Source of the DNA: Clostridiales bacterium
GTDB lineage: Bacteria > Bacillota > Clostridia > Lachnospirales > WRAX01
DNA length: 50,123 bases
NCBI GenBank assembly: GCA_031265685.1
Contig: JAISCI010000029.1
Location: forward strand, 1-50,123
Direction of reading: 5' to 3'
Numbering within the stretch: the first letter of the stretch is position 1; the number at the start of each line of letters is the position of its first letter. Below the pieces are notes generated by a model that saw only the letters and a list, made by a program, of their open reading frames with translations, ran no database searches and was not told where the DNA came from. Below, one piece after another: positions 9,624 to 19,960 of the stretch. Position numbers and translations under genes: made by a program.

Positions 9624-11001
9624 CGGGCAAATATTCCAGCGTGGCGCGGATCATCGAGCGCAACAGCGCGTCGGCGCCGCCCGGAGGCACCGACGACATC
9701 AGCGGATCGTTCTGGAACGTCGAGAGCGCCAGCCTGTAGTCGCGGCGGAGAGCGGCGTCCAAGGTATTGCGCTGGTTGTGCGCGTGCCGCGCCACGAGCG
9801 GCAGCACATTCCCCGGGAGCGATCCCGCCGCTACCGGCAGTATAGCCCCGCGCCGGAACAGCGCGTTTGTCTCGACGACGGCGCCGCGCGGCAGGTTCTC
9901 GATCTGCCCGCTGTTCGGCAGGTTCACGTTGCTGATCAGGTCGCCCAAGCCGAGCAGCGCCTTGATGAGCAGGTGTCCTTCCTCGCCGGAGGGCGTAATC
10001 CGAAGCTCCTCCTCGCCGGAGACGAGCGCGTCGCTGCGGCGGAGCCGCCTCGCCAGATCCCGCTCGCGCCAATCGACCGACGTCAGCGCGAAGCCCCAGC
10101 TCTCGACCGTCTCCGGGTCGCGGAGGTACCACGGCGGCATGAACTCGGCCAAGTGCCTGTCCCCGGCCGCCGCTATCAGCCCGTAGCGCCGGAACAAGTC
10201 GAACTTAACGCGGTGGCTGCACACGAAATTCTTATTGAACGATACCTCGTCCTCGGCGAAAGCGAACCCGCTCTCGAAATACCTGCCGGCGAACCCGGCG
10301 TAGAGCGGAAACAGGTCGATCCCGCGATAGCTGGCTTTGTCGAACCACGTGAAGTGGTTGACGCCGAGCACGTTGACCGCGATCTCCTGTCTCGTCACGC
10401 CTTCTGCGCCAAGGGTATCCGCGAGCATGGCGGCCAGCAGCTTCTGCGTGCCGAACACCTCATGGCAGCAGCCGAAGGCGCGTATACCGGGGAACGTCTC
10501 GTAAAGCGCCGCTATGCACACGCTCATCGGGTTAGTATAGTTGACGACCCAGGCTTCGGGCGCGTAGTCGCGGATCGCTTCCGCTATCTCAACGAACATC
10601 GGCACGGCGCGCAGCGCGCGGACGAACCCGCCCGGACCCACCGTGTCGCCGACGGACTGCCATACGCCATAGGCTTCCGGCGCGTGGACGTCCGAGCGCA
10701 TCTCGCGGAATGTGCCCGGCAGTATCGATATGACGACTACGTCCGCGCCCTCGAGCGCTTCGGCCAGACTGTCCGCGACGGAATACTTCCAGCGGGACAC
10801 CGCGTCCTTGTGCGCGGATATTTTATTTCCGATAACGGCGTTCCGGCCGGCGGCCGCGTGGTCTATGTCGTACAGGCGGACGGCGCCGGCCACGCTCTCG
10901 TCCATGGCCAGATCCATCATGAAGCCCCACGCCCACCCGCGCGACCCGCCGCCGATATACGCCACGCTCACGTCCGCGGCGTTTCCGTTTTCATACCTCA
11001 T
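9607..11001 (-). CDS. GH4 family glycosidase, probable alpha-galacturonidase
   Basis: VAYIGGGSRGWAWGFMMDLA NAD-binding motif, VVNYTNPMSV, CCHEVFGTQ; start chosen at internal MRYENGN. Confidence 0.8.
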   Translation of the reverse strand: MRYENGNAADVSVAYIGGGSRGWAWGFMMDLAMDESVAGAVRLYDIDHAAAGRNAVIGNKISAHKDAVSRWKYSVADSLAEALEGADVVVISILPGTFREMRSDVHAPEAYGVWQSVGDTVGPGGFVRALRAVPMFVEIAEAIRDYAPEAWVVNYTNPMSVCIAALYETFPGIRAFGCCHEVFGTQKLLAAMLADTLGAEGVTRQEIAVNVLGVNHFTWFDKASYRGIDLFPLYAGFAGRYFESGFAFAEDEVSFNKNFVCSHRVKFDLFRRYGLIAAAGDRHLAEFMPPWYLRDPETVESWGFALTSVDWRERDLARRLRRSDALVSGEEELRITPSGEEGHLLIKALLGLGDLISNVNLPNSGQIENLPRGAVVETNALFRRGAILPVAAGSLPGNVLPLVARHAHNQRNTLDAALRRDYRLALSTFQNDPLMSSVPPGGADALLRSMIRATLEYLPDGWDV

Positions 11002-11081
11002 ACCACACCTCGGAACACGGGAGAACCGGCGAGGAACCGATTCTCCCAATCTTCTCTGACTTCTGTTACAGATCTTCCGTA

Positions 11082-12485
11082 TCAGCCGGTGGCGGCCAGT
11101 CTAGTGATCAGCTCGACGATCTGCTGCGCGCCCTCGTCGTTTGTGGCCTCTCCGAACTGAACGGCCTGATATATCCGCTGAAGCTCCTGGATAAACTCCT
11201 GGTCGCCGGGAAGGTTCGGATCCTGTGGGATCGTCTGGCCGGACGCGGCGGCGAAAGCAGAATAGTCGAACAGAATCTTGTCGGCGCCTTCGGCGCTGGC
11301 GGAGAGCGACTCAAGAGCCGGGATCGACGACGGGATACCGCGGTTGGTCTGGAGTATCGCCGCGGCCTCGGGGTGCGACGCGAAGAAATTGAGGAACAGC
11401 GCTGCCGCCTCGACGCTCGCCGCGGTCTTGTTGATCGTGAAGCACTGGCTGCCCTGCGTAGCGAGGGCGGGCTTCCCGCCGGTCGGCAGTACGGTCAGGC
11501 CCAGCTCGTCTGTCGTGGCGCCCTGATACGCGCCGATCTGGTTCGCCCAGATAAGGCCGACGGCGGCCTTGCCGGCGATCAGCGCGGATGTGTCGGGCGA
11601 GGTCTCGGCGTACCCGCCGGTCGTCTCAGCGTCGGGGACGAGCCCGTCGGCGATGTATCCGGTCCAGACGTCAAGCCATCCCTTGGCGCCGTCCGCGTCC
11701 ACGAACGTCTGCAGGTCGCTGGTCCAGACCGGCTTGTCGAGCTGACGGAACCAGTAGGCTATATAGTTCGCCTGATTCGCCGCGTTGTCCACGAACGGGT
11801 ACACGCCCTCGGGCAACAGAGCCTTGACGGACTCTCCGTAGGCTTTCATCTCTTCCCAAGTCCACGTGGCGGGCGGAAGCGGAGCGCCCGCGGACTCGAG
11901 CAGCGTCTTGTTGTAGACGAGCGCGAGCAGGTTCTTGCCGACGCAGACGCCGAGACGGTCGCCGCCCGCGCTGTAGATGTCGAACGTGGTCTGATCAAAT
12001 GCGGCGGGGTCGGCCACGTTCGCCAGCTCGCCGCCGAAATAGGACTGAAGCGGGACGATGAATTCCTTGAAGTCCGCGAAGTTTCCGCCCATCTGGATGA
12101 TGTCGGCGGCGTTTCCGGCGGTCAGCTGGGTCTTCACCATGTCGAACATCTCGTTGGTGCCGGGAGCGGGTTCGCCCGTCACCTTGATCGACGGATAGTA
12201 GCTCTCAAACAACGCTATCACGTCGTCTGTCCTCTGTACTCGGTCGTCGTTGCCCCAGTAGGCGAGACGAAGCTCTACGGGATCGCCCGTGTACTGCGGG
12301 TAGCCCTCCGGACCCTCGGCGACTGCCGGCGGCTCGACCGCGGCCGGCTCGGTCGTCACTTCGGCGGCGGGCGCGGTGGTTGCGACGGGCGTGTCCGTGT
12401 TGTTGGCGGCGGGCTGGTCGCCTCCGCAAGCGGTCAGGCCGAACGCCATAGCCGCGGCCATGAGCAGCGCTAGCGTCTTTTTCAT
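11082..12485 (-). CDS. ABC transporter extracellular sugar-binding lipoprotein
   Basis: MKKTLALLMAAAMAFGLTACGG lipoprotein signal; family 1 solute-binding protein pattern; next to two MalFG-type permeases. Confidence 0.9.
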   Translation of the reverse strand: MKKTLALLMAAAMAFGLTACGGDQPAANNTDTPVATTAPAAEVTTEPAAVEPPAVAEGPEGYPQYTGDPVELRLAYWGNDDRVQRTDDVIALFESYYPSIKVTGEPAPGTNEMFDMVKTQLTAGNAADIIQMGGNFADFKEFIVPLQSYFGGELANVADPAAFDQTTFDIYSAGGDRLGVCVGKNLLALVYNKTLLESAGAPLPPATWTWEEMKAYGESVKALLPEGVYPFVDNAANQANYIAYWFRQLDKPVWTSDLQTFVDADGAKGWLDVWTGYIADGLVPDAETTGGYAETSPDTSALIAGKAAVGLIWANQIGAYQGATTDELGLTVLPTGGKPALATQGSQCFTINKTAASVEAAALFLNFFASHPEAAAILQTNRGIPSSIPALESLSASAEGADKILFDYSAFAAASGQTIPQDPNLPGDQEFIQELQRIYQAVQFGEATNDEGAQQIVELITRLAATG

Positions 12486-12570
12486 GCTGATTCCTCCCAA
12501 TTTTGTAGTGTGACGCACGTATATGTATGCGGGGATCCGCGCCGTTATCCAGCGGAAAAACGGCGTCACA

Positions 12571-12706
12571 CTAATCCCATTTTACAAAGACGGGTAAAAA
12601 TTTTTCAGTTCGCGCCAAGGAAGTTTGCTTGGTTCACGCAAACTTCAGAGCCGCGCGAACGCGCTGACGCTTGAAAAATTTTATCCATAAATCTAAATGG
12701 GATTAG
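12571..12706. repeat. MITE-like inverted-repeat element, copy B, with a nested 27-bp palindrome
   Basis: CTAATCCCATTTTAC...AAATGGGATTAG termini and TTTTTCA...TTGAAAAATTTT inner arms, as in 8157-8244. Confidence 0.75.
12620..12646. repeat. 27-bp palindromic element, GAAGTTTGC-ttggttcac-GCAAACTTC
   Basis: perfect arms; nested in MITE-like copy B. Confidence 0.85.
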
Positions 12707-12708
12707 CA

Positions 12709-13587
<879 letters not shown>

Positions 13588-13590
13588 GCG

Positions 13591-14499
13591 CTATTCCCCC
13601 GTTCCGTATGACACCCACGAACCCGACGAGCGGAAGATGATAAGCGTCAGGACCGCGATAATGAGCAGCAGAACCCAGGCCATCGCCGAGGCGTACCCCA
13701 TGTCGCTGAGATAGAATCCCTTGTTGTAAAGGTAGAGCGAGTAAAACAGAGTGGAATCCACCGGGCCGCCCTTGCCGCCCGAGATGATGTACGCCTGCGT
13801 GAACGCCTGGAACGCCGAGATCATCTGCATGATAAGGTTGAACAGGATGACCGGCGTGAGCGACGGCACGGTTATCTTGAAGAACTGCCGAACCTTGCTC
13901 GCGCCGTCGATGGAGGCGGCCTCGTAGTAATCCTGCGGTATCTGCTTAAGCCCCGCCAGGAAGATGATCATGGACGAGCCGAACTGCCAGACAGTCAGTA
14001 TCACGAGCGTCCATATGGCGTACTTCGGATTGGCGATCCACCCGGGCAGGTCGGACGCGTTTATCCCCGGCAACGACCCCAGCAGCATGTTTATAACGCC
14101 GTCCTTCGAGAACAGCTTGCGCCACAGAACCGCTATCGAGACCGATCCGCCCAGCAGCGTCGGTATGTAGTATATCGCGCGGTAGACGCCCACGAACCGC
14201 AGCTTCTGGTTCATCAGCACCGCGATCAGCAGCGCGAATATCAGCTTGAGCGGCACAGACACGAACACATAGAGAAACGTCACCTGGAGCGACTTCATGA
14301 ATTTCGGGTCGGACGTGAACATCTGGATATAGTTGCCCAATCCGATGAACTGTGTGGAGTTCGGCCTGGTGATGTTATAGTTCGTCATGCTCATGTACAG
14401 CGACATCGCCATCGGATACAGCGTCATCACGAAGAACCCGATCAGCCACGGCAGCAGGAACAGGTACGGAACCGAGTTTTTCTTAAGGAAGCTTTTCAC
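13591..14499 (-). CDS. carbohydrate ABC transporter permease (MalF type)
   Basis: multiple TM segments; EAASIDGASKVRQFFKITVPSLTPVILF EAA motif. Confidence 0.92.
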   Translation of the reverse strand: MKSFLKKNSVPYLFLLPWLIGFFVMTLYPMAMSLYMSMTNYNITRPNSTQFIGLGNYIQMFTSDPKFMKSLQVTFLYVFVSVPLKLIFALLIAVLMNQKLRFVGVYRAIYYIPTLLGGSVSIAVLWRKLFSKDGVINMLLGSLPGINASDLPGWIANPKYAIWTLVILTVWQFGSSMIIFLAGLKQIPQDYYEAASIDGASKVRQFFKITVPSLTPVILFNLIMQMISAFQAFTQAYIISGGKGGPVDSTLFYSLYLYNKGFYLSDMGYASAMAWVLLLIIAVLTLIIFRSSGSWVSYGTGE

Positions 14500-14543
14500 C
14501 GCCAGGACTCCTTTCCGTTAGAGATAAATAACTTAAACCAAGG

Positions 14544-14570
14544 CAATTTCGCGTGAACCCGCGAAAATTC
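14544..14570. repeat. palindromic element, CAATTTCGC-gtgaaccc-GCGAAAATTC
   Basis: imperfect arms, family centre. Confidence 0.7.
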
Positions 14571-14631
14571 ATTGGGGGCGCCGCCCCAAACCCCGCCTCT
14601 TTTCTTAAAAGAAAAGAAGCAAAAGAACTTG

Positions 14632-15534
14632 TTACAGAAGAAATAGTTTGCCGCCTTTTATCGCCGCCCCGCGGACTTGGCAGCGCTCGTTCGGCGTGTC
14701 GTTGGGCGAATGGAACGCTATGTAAAGGCGCTCCGATTCATCCCTGAAGAACATCCCGTGCCCTCCGCCCGAGACGAGCGGTTCCGGCTGCTGCTCCCAC
14801 GGCTCGAACAGCCCGCCCGAGTCCGACCGCGCGTATCCGAGACAGTACCTGCCGTCCGCCCCGAACGACGACCACAGCATATACAGCGCGCCGTCCGGAC
14901 CGCGGAGCAGGTTCGGCCCGTCGGTGACATAACTGCCCGGGGCGCGGCCCGCCAACGGGTACGCCCACGGCGCCGAGCTGGCCGCGAACAGCGTCACGGG
15001 TTCGCCGGCGGCTTTCGTAAGGTCCGGCGACAGCCGCATTGCGCATACCGTCCCATCGCCGATCTGCTGCCACTCGTGACAGAACGCCATGTAACAAGTT
15101 TCATTTTCTATCCACAGCGAGCCGTCCAGGCACTCCCGTTCGGGGGGCGTGACCGGCTCGTCGGTGATCGGGACGAAAGGACCAAGCGGGTTTTCGGCCC
15201 GCAGTACGGCGGTGCCCCGCCGGCCCGCCTTCGGCTTGAAAGTAGCGAACATATAGTACGCGCCGTTTAGCGGGTATACCTCCGGCGCCCAAAAATTCTT
15301 CTCCGACCAGAAACCGGCGTCAGGGCGGAACACCGGGAACGGGCCGTCCAGTTCTTCCGTCCCGCCGCCCCGATACGCGTCGAACCCCGTACCGCCGCGC
15401 CATATATCCTTGTCGGTAGAACCGTACAGATAATACGCGCCGCCCTCCAGCAGGAAATACGGGTCGCGGATCTGAATATCTTCAAGACGAATTCCGCTTG
15501 ATTCACGCGAAATTACCTTTTTCATAATTATCAA
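14632..15534 (-). CDS. GH43-like glycoside hydrolase
   Basis: IQIRDPYFLLEGGAYYLYGS, NFWAPEVYPLNGAYYMFAT, CLDGSLWIENETCYMAFCHEW five-blade propeller motifs. Confidence 0.85.
   Translation of the reverse strand: MIIMKKVISRESSGIRLEDIQIRDPYFLLEGGAYYLYGSTDKDIWRGGTGFDAYRGGGTEELDGPFPVFRPDAGFWSEKNFWAPEVYPLNGAYYMFATFKPKAGRRGTAVLRAENPLGPFVPITDEPVTPPERECLDGSLWIENETCYMAFCHEWQQIGDGTVCAMRLSPDLTKAAGEPVTLFAASSAPWAYPLAGRAPGSYVTDGPNLLRGPDGALYMLWSSFGADGRYCLGYARSDSGGLFEPWEQQPEPLVSGGGHGMFFRDESERLYIAFHSPNDTPNERCQVRGAAIKGGKLFLL
15489..15515. repeat. 27-bp palindromic element inside the GH43 coding region, GAATTCCGC-ttgattcac-GCGAAATTA
   Basis: same 9-9-9 layout; reads in frame as ISRESSGI near the N-terminus. Confidence 0.7.
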
Positions 15535-15597
15535 CTTTCTGGTTGCGTTATGCTGAACGCTGTGTTATTATATGTAACGAATTTTCATTGCCATATA

Positions 15598-15655
15598 GAT
15601 TTTCGCGGGTTCAGGCGAGAATCACAGCGGATTTTCGCGGATTCAGGCGAAAATC
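15598..15655. repeat. two tandem palindromic elements, GATTTTCGC-gggttcag-GCGAGAATC and GATTTTCGC-ggattcag-GCGAAAATC
   Basis: two consecutive hairpins with 8-nt centres in the divergent intergenic region. Confidence 0.8.
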
Positions 15656-15679
15656 ACTTATAGAGGGAGGCGGCGCGGC

Positions 15680-17716
15680 GTGATAGACCGCGAACAGCTT
15701 GTAACGCGCCACAACACGCGCTTTTCAGCGCTTCATAACGAGCCGCTCTCCGTCGGCAACGGTCGTTTCTGTTTCACCGCCGATTACACCGGACTGCAGA
15801 GCGAACCGGCGCTCTATCCGGGCTTCCCGCTAACGACTATGGCGGAATGGGGCTGGCACAGCTACCCCGACGCGCCGAAATCCGAGAAAGGCCTCAGGCT
15901 CACATCCTACGACACGTTCGGGCGCGGCGTCCGCTACGCCACCGAACACGAGGGGCAGGAAGAACTCTTCTACGCCCTGCGCCGGAACGCCCACAAGGTA
16001 TCGCTGGCGCGGCTCTCGTTCACATTGGACGCGTCCGGGCTTGCGGGGGGAACCGCCGTCGCGCGGACGCTGGATATGTACCGCGGTGTACTCTCGTCCG
16101 AATTCATTGCCGCCGGGGAGACCGTTAATGTGGAAACGTTCGTCGATCCCGACCGCGACGCCGTCTATGTGCGCGCCGAGTCGCCGCTTCTGGCGTCCGG
16201 GCGGCTTGGGATAGAGCTGTCGTTTCCGTACGGCTCGCATACGATCAGCGGAGCGGACTGGACGAAGCCCGATCGGCACACGACCGAATCCGTAGCCGGG
16301 GATGGAACGGCCCATGTAACGCGGCGTTTGGACGACTTGTCCTTCAGCGTCCGCGCGGACTCGCCGGGCGCCTTGATTACGGCGGGCGAACACTCGCTGT
16401 CGTTTGTATGGGACAAACCCGCCGTCTGGCTGTGCGTCCGTTTCGACATGAATTCCGCGTGGTTCGCGCGAAATTACCCTCGAGGCGCGGACGCCGCCGA
16501 GCCGTTCGGCGCGGCGAAACTCCGTCTGGCCGAATTCTGGCGCGGATACTGGCAGTCCGGCGGCGCGATAGACCTTTCGGAATCGTCCGACCCCCGCGCT
16601 TTCGAGCTGGAGCGCCGTATCGTTCTGTCGCAATACCTGACGGCCATTCAGAGCCGGGGCAGCCTGCCGCCCGCCGAGACAGGCCTGACGCTCAACAGCT
16701 GGTACGGCAAGTTCAACGTCGAGATGCACTGCTGGCACATGGCGCACTTCGCGCTCTGGGGCCGGGCCGGCGTTATCCGGCCAAGTCTCGCGTGGTATAA
16801 ATCCGCGCTGCCCGCCGCCAGAGAGATCGCGCGCTCACAGGGTTACGAGGGAGCGCGCTGGCCGAAGCTCTGCGACGCCAGCGGATACAACTCGCCGTCC
16901 GCGATAGCCGTCCTTCTCATTTGGCAGCAGCCGCACCCCATCATGCTGGCCGAGCTTATCCGGCGCGCCGGGGCGCCCCCCGAGTTTACGCGCGAATACG
17001 CCGAAGTGATCGCCGAGACCGCGAATTTCATGGTTTCTTTCGCCCGCTGGGACGGTTCGCGTTATGTGCTGGGGCCGCCGTACTACCCGTCGCAGGAGCG
17101 GTTCGACCCGCGTACAGTGCTGAACGCCGGGTTTGAGGTCGAATACTTCCGATGGGGTCTGCGGAAAGCCGCCGAGTGGACCGCCGAGACGGGCGGAACG
17201 CCCGATCCGCGCTGGATACAAGTCGCGGACAAACTCGCCGCGCCCGCCGTCGCCGACGGCGTGTTCCCAGCGCATGAGAACTGCCCCGAGACGTTCACGA
17301 CCGCCCCGTTCAATACCGACCACCCGTCGCAGACGGCCATGCTGGGGTTCCTGCCCGGGGACGGCGTCGATCGCGCCGTTATGAGCGCCACGCTCGACCG
17401 CGTTCTCTCCGATTGGGACATACCCTCGGTCTGGGGCTGGGACTTCCCGATGATGGCTATGACCGCGGCGCGGCTGGGCCGGCGGGAGGACGCCGTAAAT
17501 CTGCTGCTGATGGATTCGCCCAAGAATACCTGTATGCCCAGCGGCCACAACCGCCAAGGCGACAAGGCCGACCTGCCGCTGTATCTGCCCGGCAACGGAG
17601 CGTTGCTGCTGGCCGCCGCCATGATGGCTGCCGGCTGGGACGGAGCGGAAGGATACGCGCCCGGTTTTCCCGAAGGGTTCGTCACGCGGCACGAGGGGCT
17701 GTCGAGATATATCTGA
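15680..17716 (+). CDS. six-hairpin (alpha/alpha)6 glycosidase-like protein, exact GH family unassigned
   Basis: 678 aa, GTG start; WYGKFNVEMHCWHMAHFALWGR and repeated Trp/Glu-rich helices typical of the superfamily; beside glycan genes. Confidence 0.65.
   Translation: MIDREQLVTRHNTRFSALHNEPLSVGNGRFCFTADYTGLQSEPALYPGFPLTTMAEWGWHSYPDAPKSEKGLRLTSYDTFGRGVRYATEHEGQEELFYALRRNAHKVSLARLSFTLDASGLAGGTAVARTLDMYRGVLSSEFIAAGETVNVETFVDPDRDAVYVRAESPLLASGRLGIELSFPYGSHTISGADWTKPDRHTTESVAGDGTAHVTRRLDDLSFSVRADSPGALITAGEHSLSFVWDKPAVWLCVRFDMNSAWFARNYPRGADAAEPFGAAKLRLAEFWRGYWQSGGAIDLSESSDPRAFELERRIVLSQYLTAIQSRGSLPPAETGLTLNSWYGKFNVEMHCWHMAHFALWGRAGVIRPSLAWYKSALPAAREIARSQGYEGARWPKLCDASGYNSPSAIAVLLIWQQPHPIMLAELIRRAGAPPEFTREYAEVIAETANFMVSFARWDGSRYVLGPPYYPSQERFDPRTVLNAGFEVEYFRWGLRKAAEWTAETGGTPDPRWIQVADKLAAPAVADGVFPAHENCPETFTTAPFNTDHPSQTAMLGFLPGDGVDRAVMSATLDRVLSDWDIPSVWGWDFPMMAMTAARLGRREDAVNLLLMDSPKNTCMPSGHNRQGDKADLPLYLPGNGALLLAAAMMAAGWDGAEGYAPGFPEGFVTRHEGLSRYI
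16450..16476. repeat. 27-bp palindromic element in frame inside the six-hairpin gene, GAATTCCGC-gtggttcgc-GCGAAATTA
   Basis: same layout; encoded peptide around it FDMNSAWFARNYPRG. Confidence 0.7.
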
Positions 17717-17870
17717 TTTACTGCGAAACCCATATGTAACTATTTTCACCGAAAGTGTAACGTAATTACGCGCCGTTGTCAATAGATATGTTAAATTTGA
17801 TAACTTTTTCGATAGGCGGCGTGGAATTTTTATGGTTTTTAACGCGGCGACGCATTATAGGGTGATTTTT

Positions 17871-18860
17871 GTGAACATTCACGATATAGCCGCCATGTGC
17901 GGCGTATCCGCGGCGACGGTGTCCCGCGTCATAAACAACAGCCCGAACGTAAGCCCGCCCACGCGCGAGCTGGTCCTTCGGACCATGCAGGAGGCGGAAT
18001 ATATCCCGAACGCCTTCGCGAGCGGGTTCGGGCGCAACTCGATGCAGCTGGCTGGTATCCTCTGCCGAGACGTCGCCAATATGTATTACGCGAACGTCGT
18101 CTCGCTGCTGGAGCGGGAGCTTCGCGGCAAGGGGTTCGACTCGCTGCTCTGCTGCACCGGGCGCAACCTGACCGACATCAAGGAGCGGCTGACGTCTGTA
18201 CTCCAGAAGCGCGTCAACGCCGTCATCCTAGTCGGCTCGGCCTACCGCGAGGAGCGCGATAACAGCCACATCCGCGAGGCCGCCGCGCAGGCGCCCGTGT
18301 TCATGGTAAATGCGTTTATCCAGACGCCGAACGTATACTGCGTATACTGCGACGAGCGCGACGCGATGAAAAACGCCGTAAAGCGGCTGTTTGAGGACGG
18401 ACGCCGCAAAATCCTCTATATCCACGATATGGCGAAGTGGGCGTGGAGCGGCAGCCAGAAACTGGCTGGGGTGCGCGACGGCCTGACCGAATGCGGCCTG
18501 ACCCCGGGCGACGACCTGATCCAGCAAGTGACGAACGGTATCGACCCGGCGCGCAGGCGCGTATCCGATCTGATCGAGCGCGGAGTGGATTTTGACGCGG
18601 CGCTGGCTTCGGAGGATCTGCTCGCCATAGGCGCGCAGAAGGCGCTGCTCGCGGCGGGCAAGGACATTCCCGTGGTCGGCTTCAACAACAGTCAGCTGGC
18701 CGAATGCGCCACGCCGGAGTTATCCTCCGTCGATAATATGCTGGAGACGATCTGCGTCATGTCCGTGGACTTTATGGCGAGCCTGCTGGCGGGCAACAAG
18801 ATACCGCAGAAAGTGGTGGTGTCGGCGGAACTGGTCCAACGCAAGACGTTTCGGGCTTGA
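17871..18860 (+). CDS. LacI family transcriptional regulator
   Basis: NIHDIAAMCGVSAATVSRVINNSPNVSPPTRELV HTH plus periplasmic-binding-like domain; GTG start. Confidence 0.93.
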   Translation: MNIHDIAAMCGVSAATVSRVINNSPNVSPPTRELVLRTMQEAEYIPNAFASGFGRNSMQLAGILCRDVANMYYANVVSLLERELRGKGFDSLLCCTGRNLTDIKERLTSVLQKRVNAVILVGSAYREERDNSHIREAAAQAPVFMVNAFIQTPNVYCVYCDERDAMKNAVKRLFEDGRRKILYIHDMAKWAWSGSQKLAGVRDGLTECGLTPGDDLIQQVTNGIDPARRRVSDLIERGVDFDAALASEDLLAIGAQKALLAAGKDIPVVGFNNSQLAECATPELSSVDNMLETICVMSVDFMASLLAGNKIPQKVVVSAELVQRKTFRA

Positions 18861-18896
18861 CGCCAAAAGGGCGTTTGGGAGGCGTCTTTTTGGCGT
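18860..18896 (+). terminator. hairpin after the LacI gene
   Basis: acgccaaaag...cttttt ggcgt imperfect stem directly after the stop codon. Confidence 0.45.
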
Positions 18897-19530
18897 AGCC
18901 GTTGCAAAACGTCCCGAAGAACATCAAATGACAGGAAGCGAAAGAAGCGCAGAACCCCGCAATACAGCCATTCTGAAACTCGATTGAGGACATTTTGGTA
19001 TATACACCGGAGATGTATAAAACGTATATTTATACATTTTATCCTAATCGGCTTTTCGGAGGGCTTTCTAGATTTCGACATTTAGAAAATTTGGTTTTGG
19101 CCAAAAAAGCTTAGAAGCACCCTGAAACGGTGTAATACCGTAATCTTGTTTTCCAGAAGAAAAAATTGATGAATTATTAACACGCATACATATGGAATCA
19201 GAGGGCTTCCGGACACAAAAAGATCGCTGACATGGATGCTACAATCAGTTTTTTGATGTCCGCAATCGACAATCCAGTATTTATGCCATCTTTTCATCAA
19301 ATAATACACTCGGCATTGTGTATAAATTTTCCGATTGCGGACATTACATAAACTGTTTCTCCATCCGATGTATTTTTGGCTTCCGGGGAAAAGCACCTCG
19401 ATTTTGAATGAATCCCCCCTCGAATTTCTTAAAAAAACGGATCCGATCGAACCGATTTCGGCGATAAAAAATAGTATTTTTTCGCGCCACATCCAAACAG
19501 CATTTTTGAGTCGGATAATTTAATGGGAGC

Positions 19531-19580
19531 GAGCAAACCCGCATGAACACTACGTTTGCGCGGGTTTGCTCTTTTCCTTT
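19531..19580 (+). terminator. strong intrinsic terminator
   Basis: GAGCAAACCCGC...GCGGGTTTGCTC followed by TTTTCCTTTTT. Confidence 0.6.
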
Positions 19581-19939
19581 TTGCGCTCGCCCACGCGTCT
19601 AAAATCGGCGCGCGGTGCCAAAATGGTGCCTGAGCTTCGTAAGGTGATATAAGAAGCGGTAAGGAATTGTAAGCACTTGCGTGATTTACAACTCCGTTTC
19701 ACGCCCTTTTGCCTTTTGCGGTTTTTGCTTCTCCGCTTCCTTTTCCGTCTGCCCGCCCGCCGCGTGGACGGCGGCGTGGTAGAGGTCAAGCACTTTCTTT
19801 TGCGTTCAAGCCGCACGTCCACATACCGCGCCGTGAGCGCCTCAAAGTTCATGGACAGGCCGAGCGACGCGCCGATCCCCGCGAGCGTATGCCCCAACAC
19901 TTCGCCCGTGGTGTAGAAGTCACCCGTCAACTGGTGCAT
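19550..19939 (-). pseudogene. C-terminal remnant of a tyrosine integrase
   Basis: MHQLTGDFYTTGEVLGHTLAGIGASLGLSMNFEALTARYVDVRLERK resembles integrase C-termini; then K/R-rich low-complexity sequence; no catalytic core upstream. Confidence 0.5.
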
Positions 19940-19960
19940 ATTGGTCGCCGCCGTGTGCCA

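Noticed and set aside
8282-11160. long plus-strand ORFs (8282-9586, 9583-11160) opposite uxaE and GH4
   Set aside because: Shadow ORFs of recognisable enzymes on the minus strand.
15830-17782. minus-strand ORFs opposite the six-hairpin gene
   Set aside because: Basic, repetitive shadow translations; the plus strand has codon structure and motifs.
19082-19492. 136-aa minus-strand ORF in the AT-rich region
   Set aside because: No RBS or family resemblance; not supported as coding.
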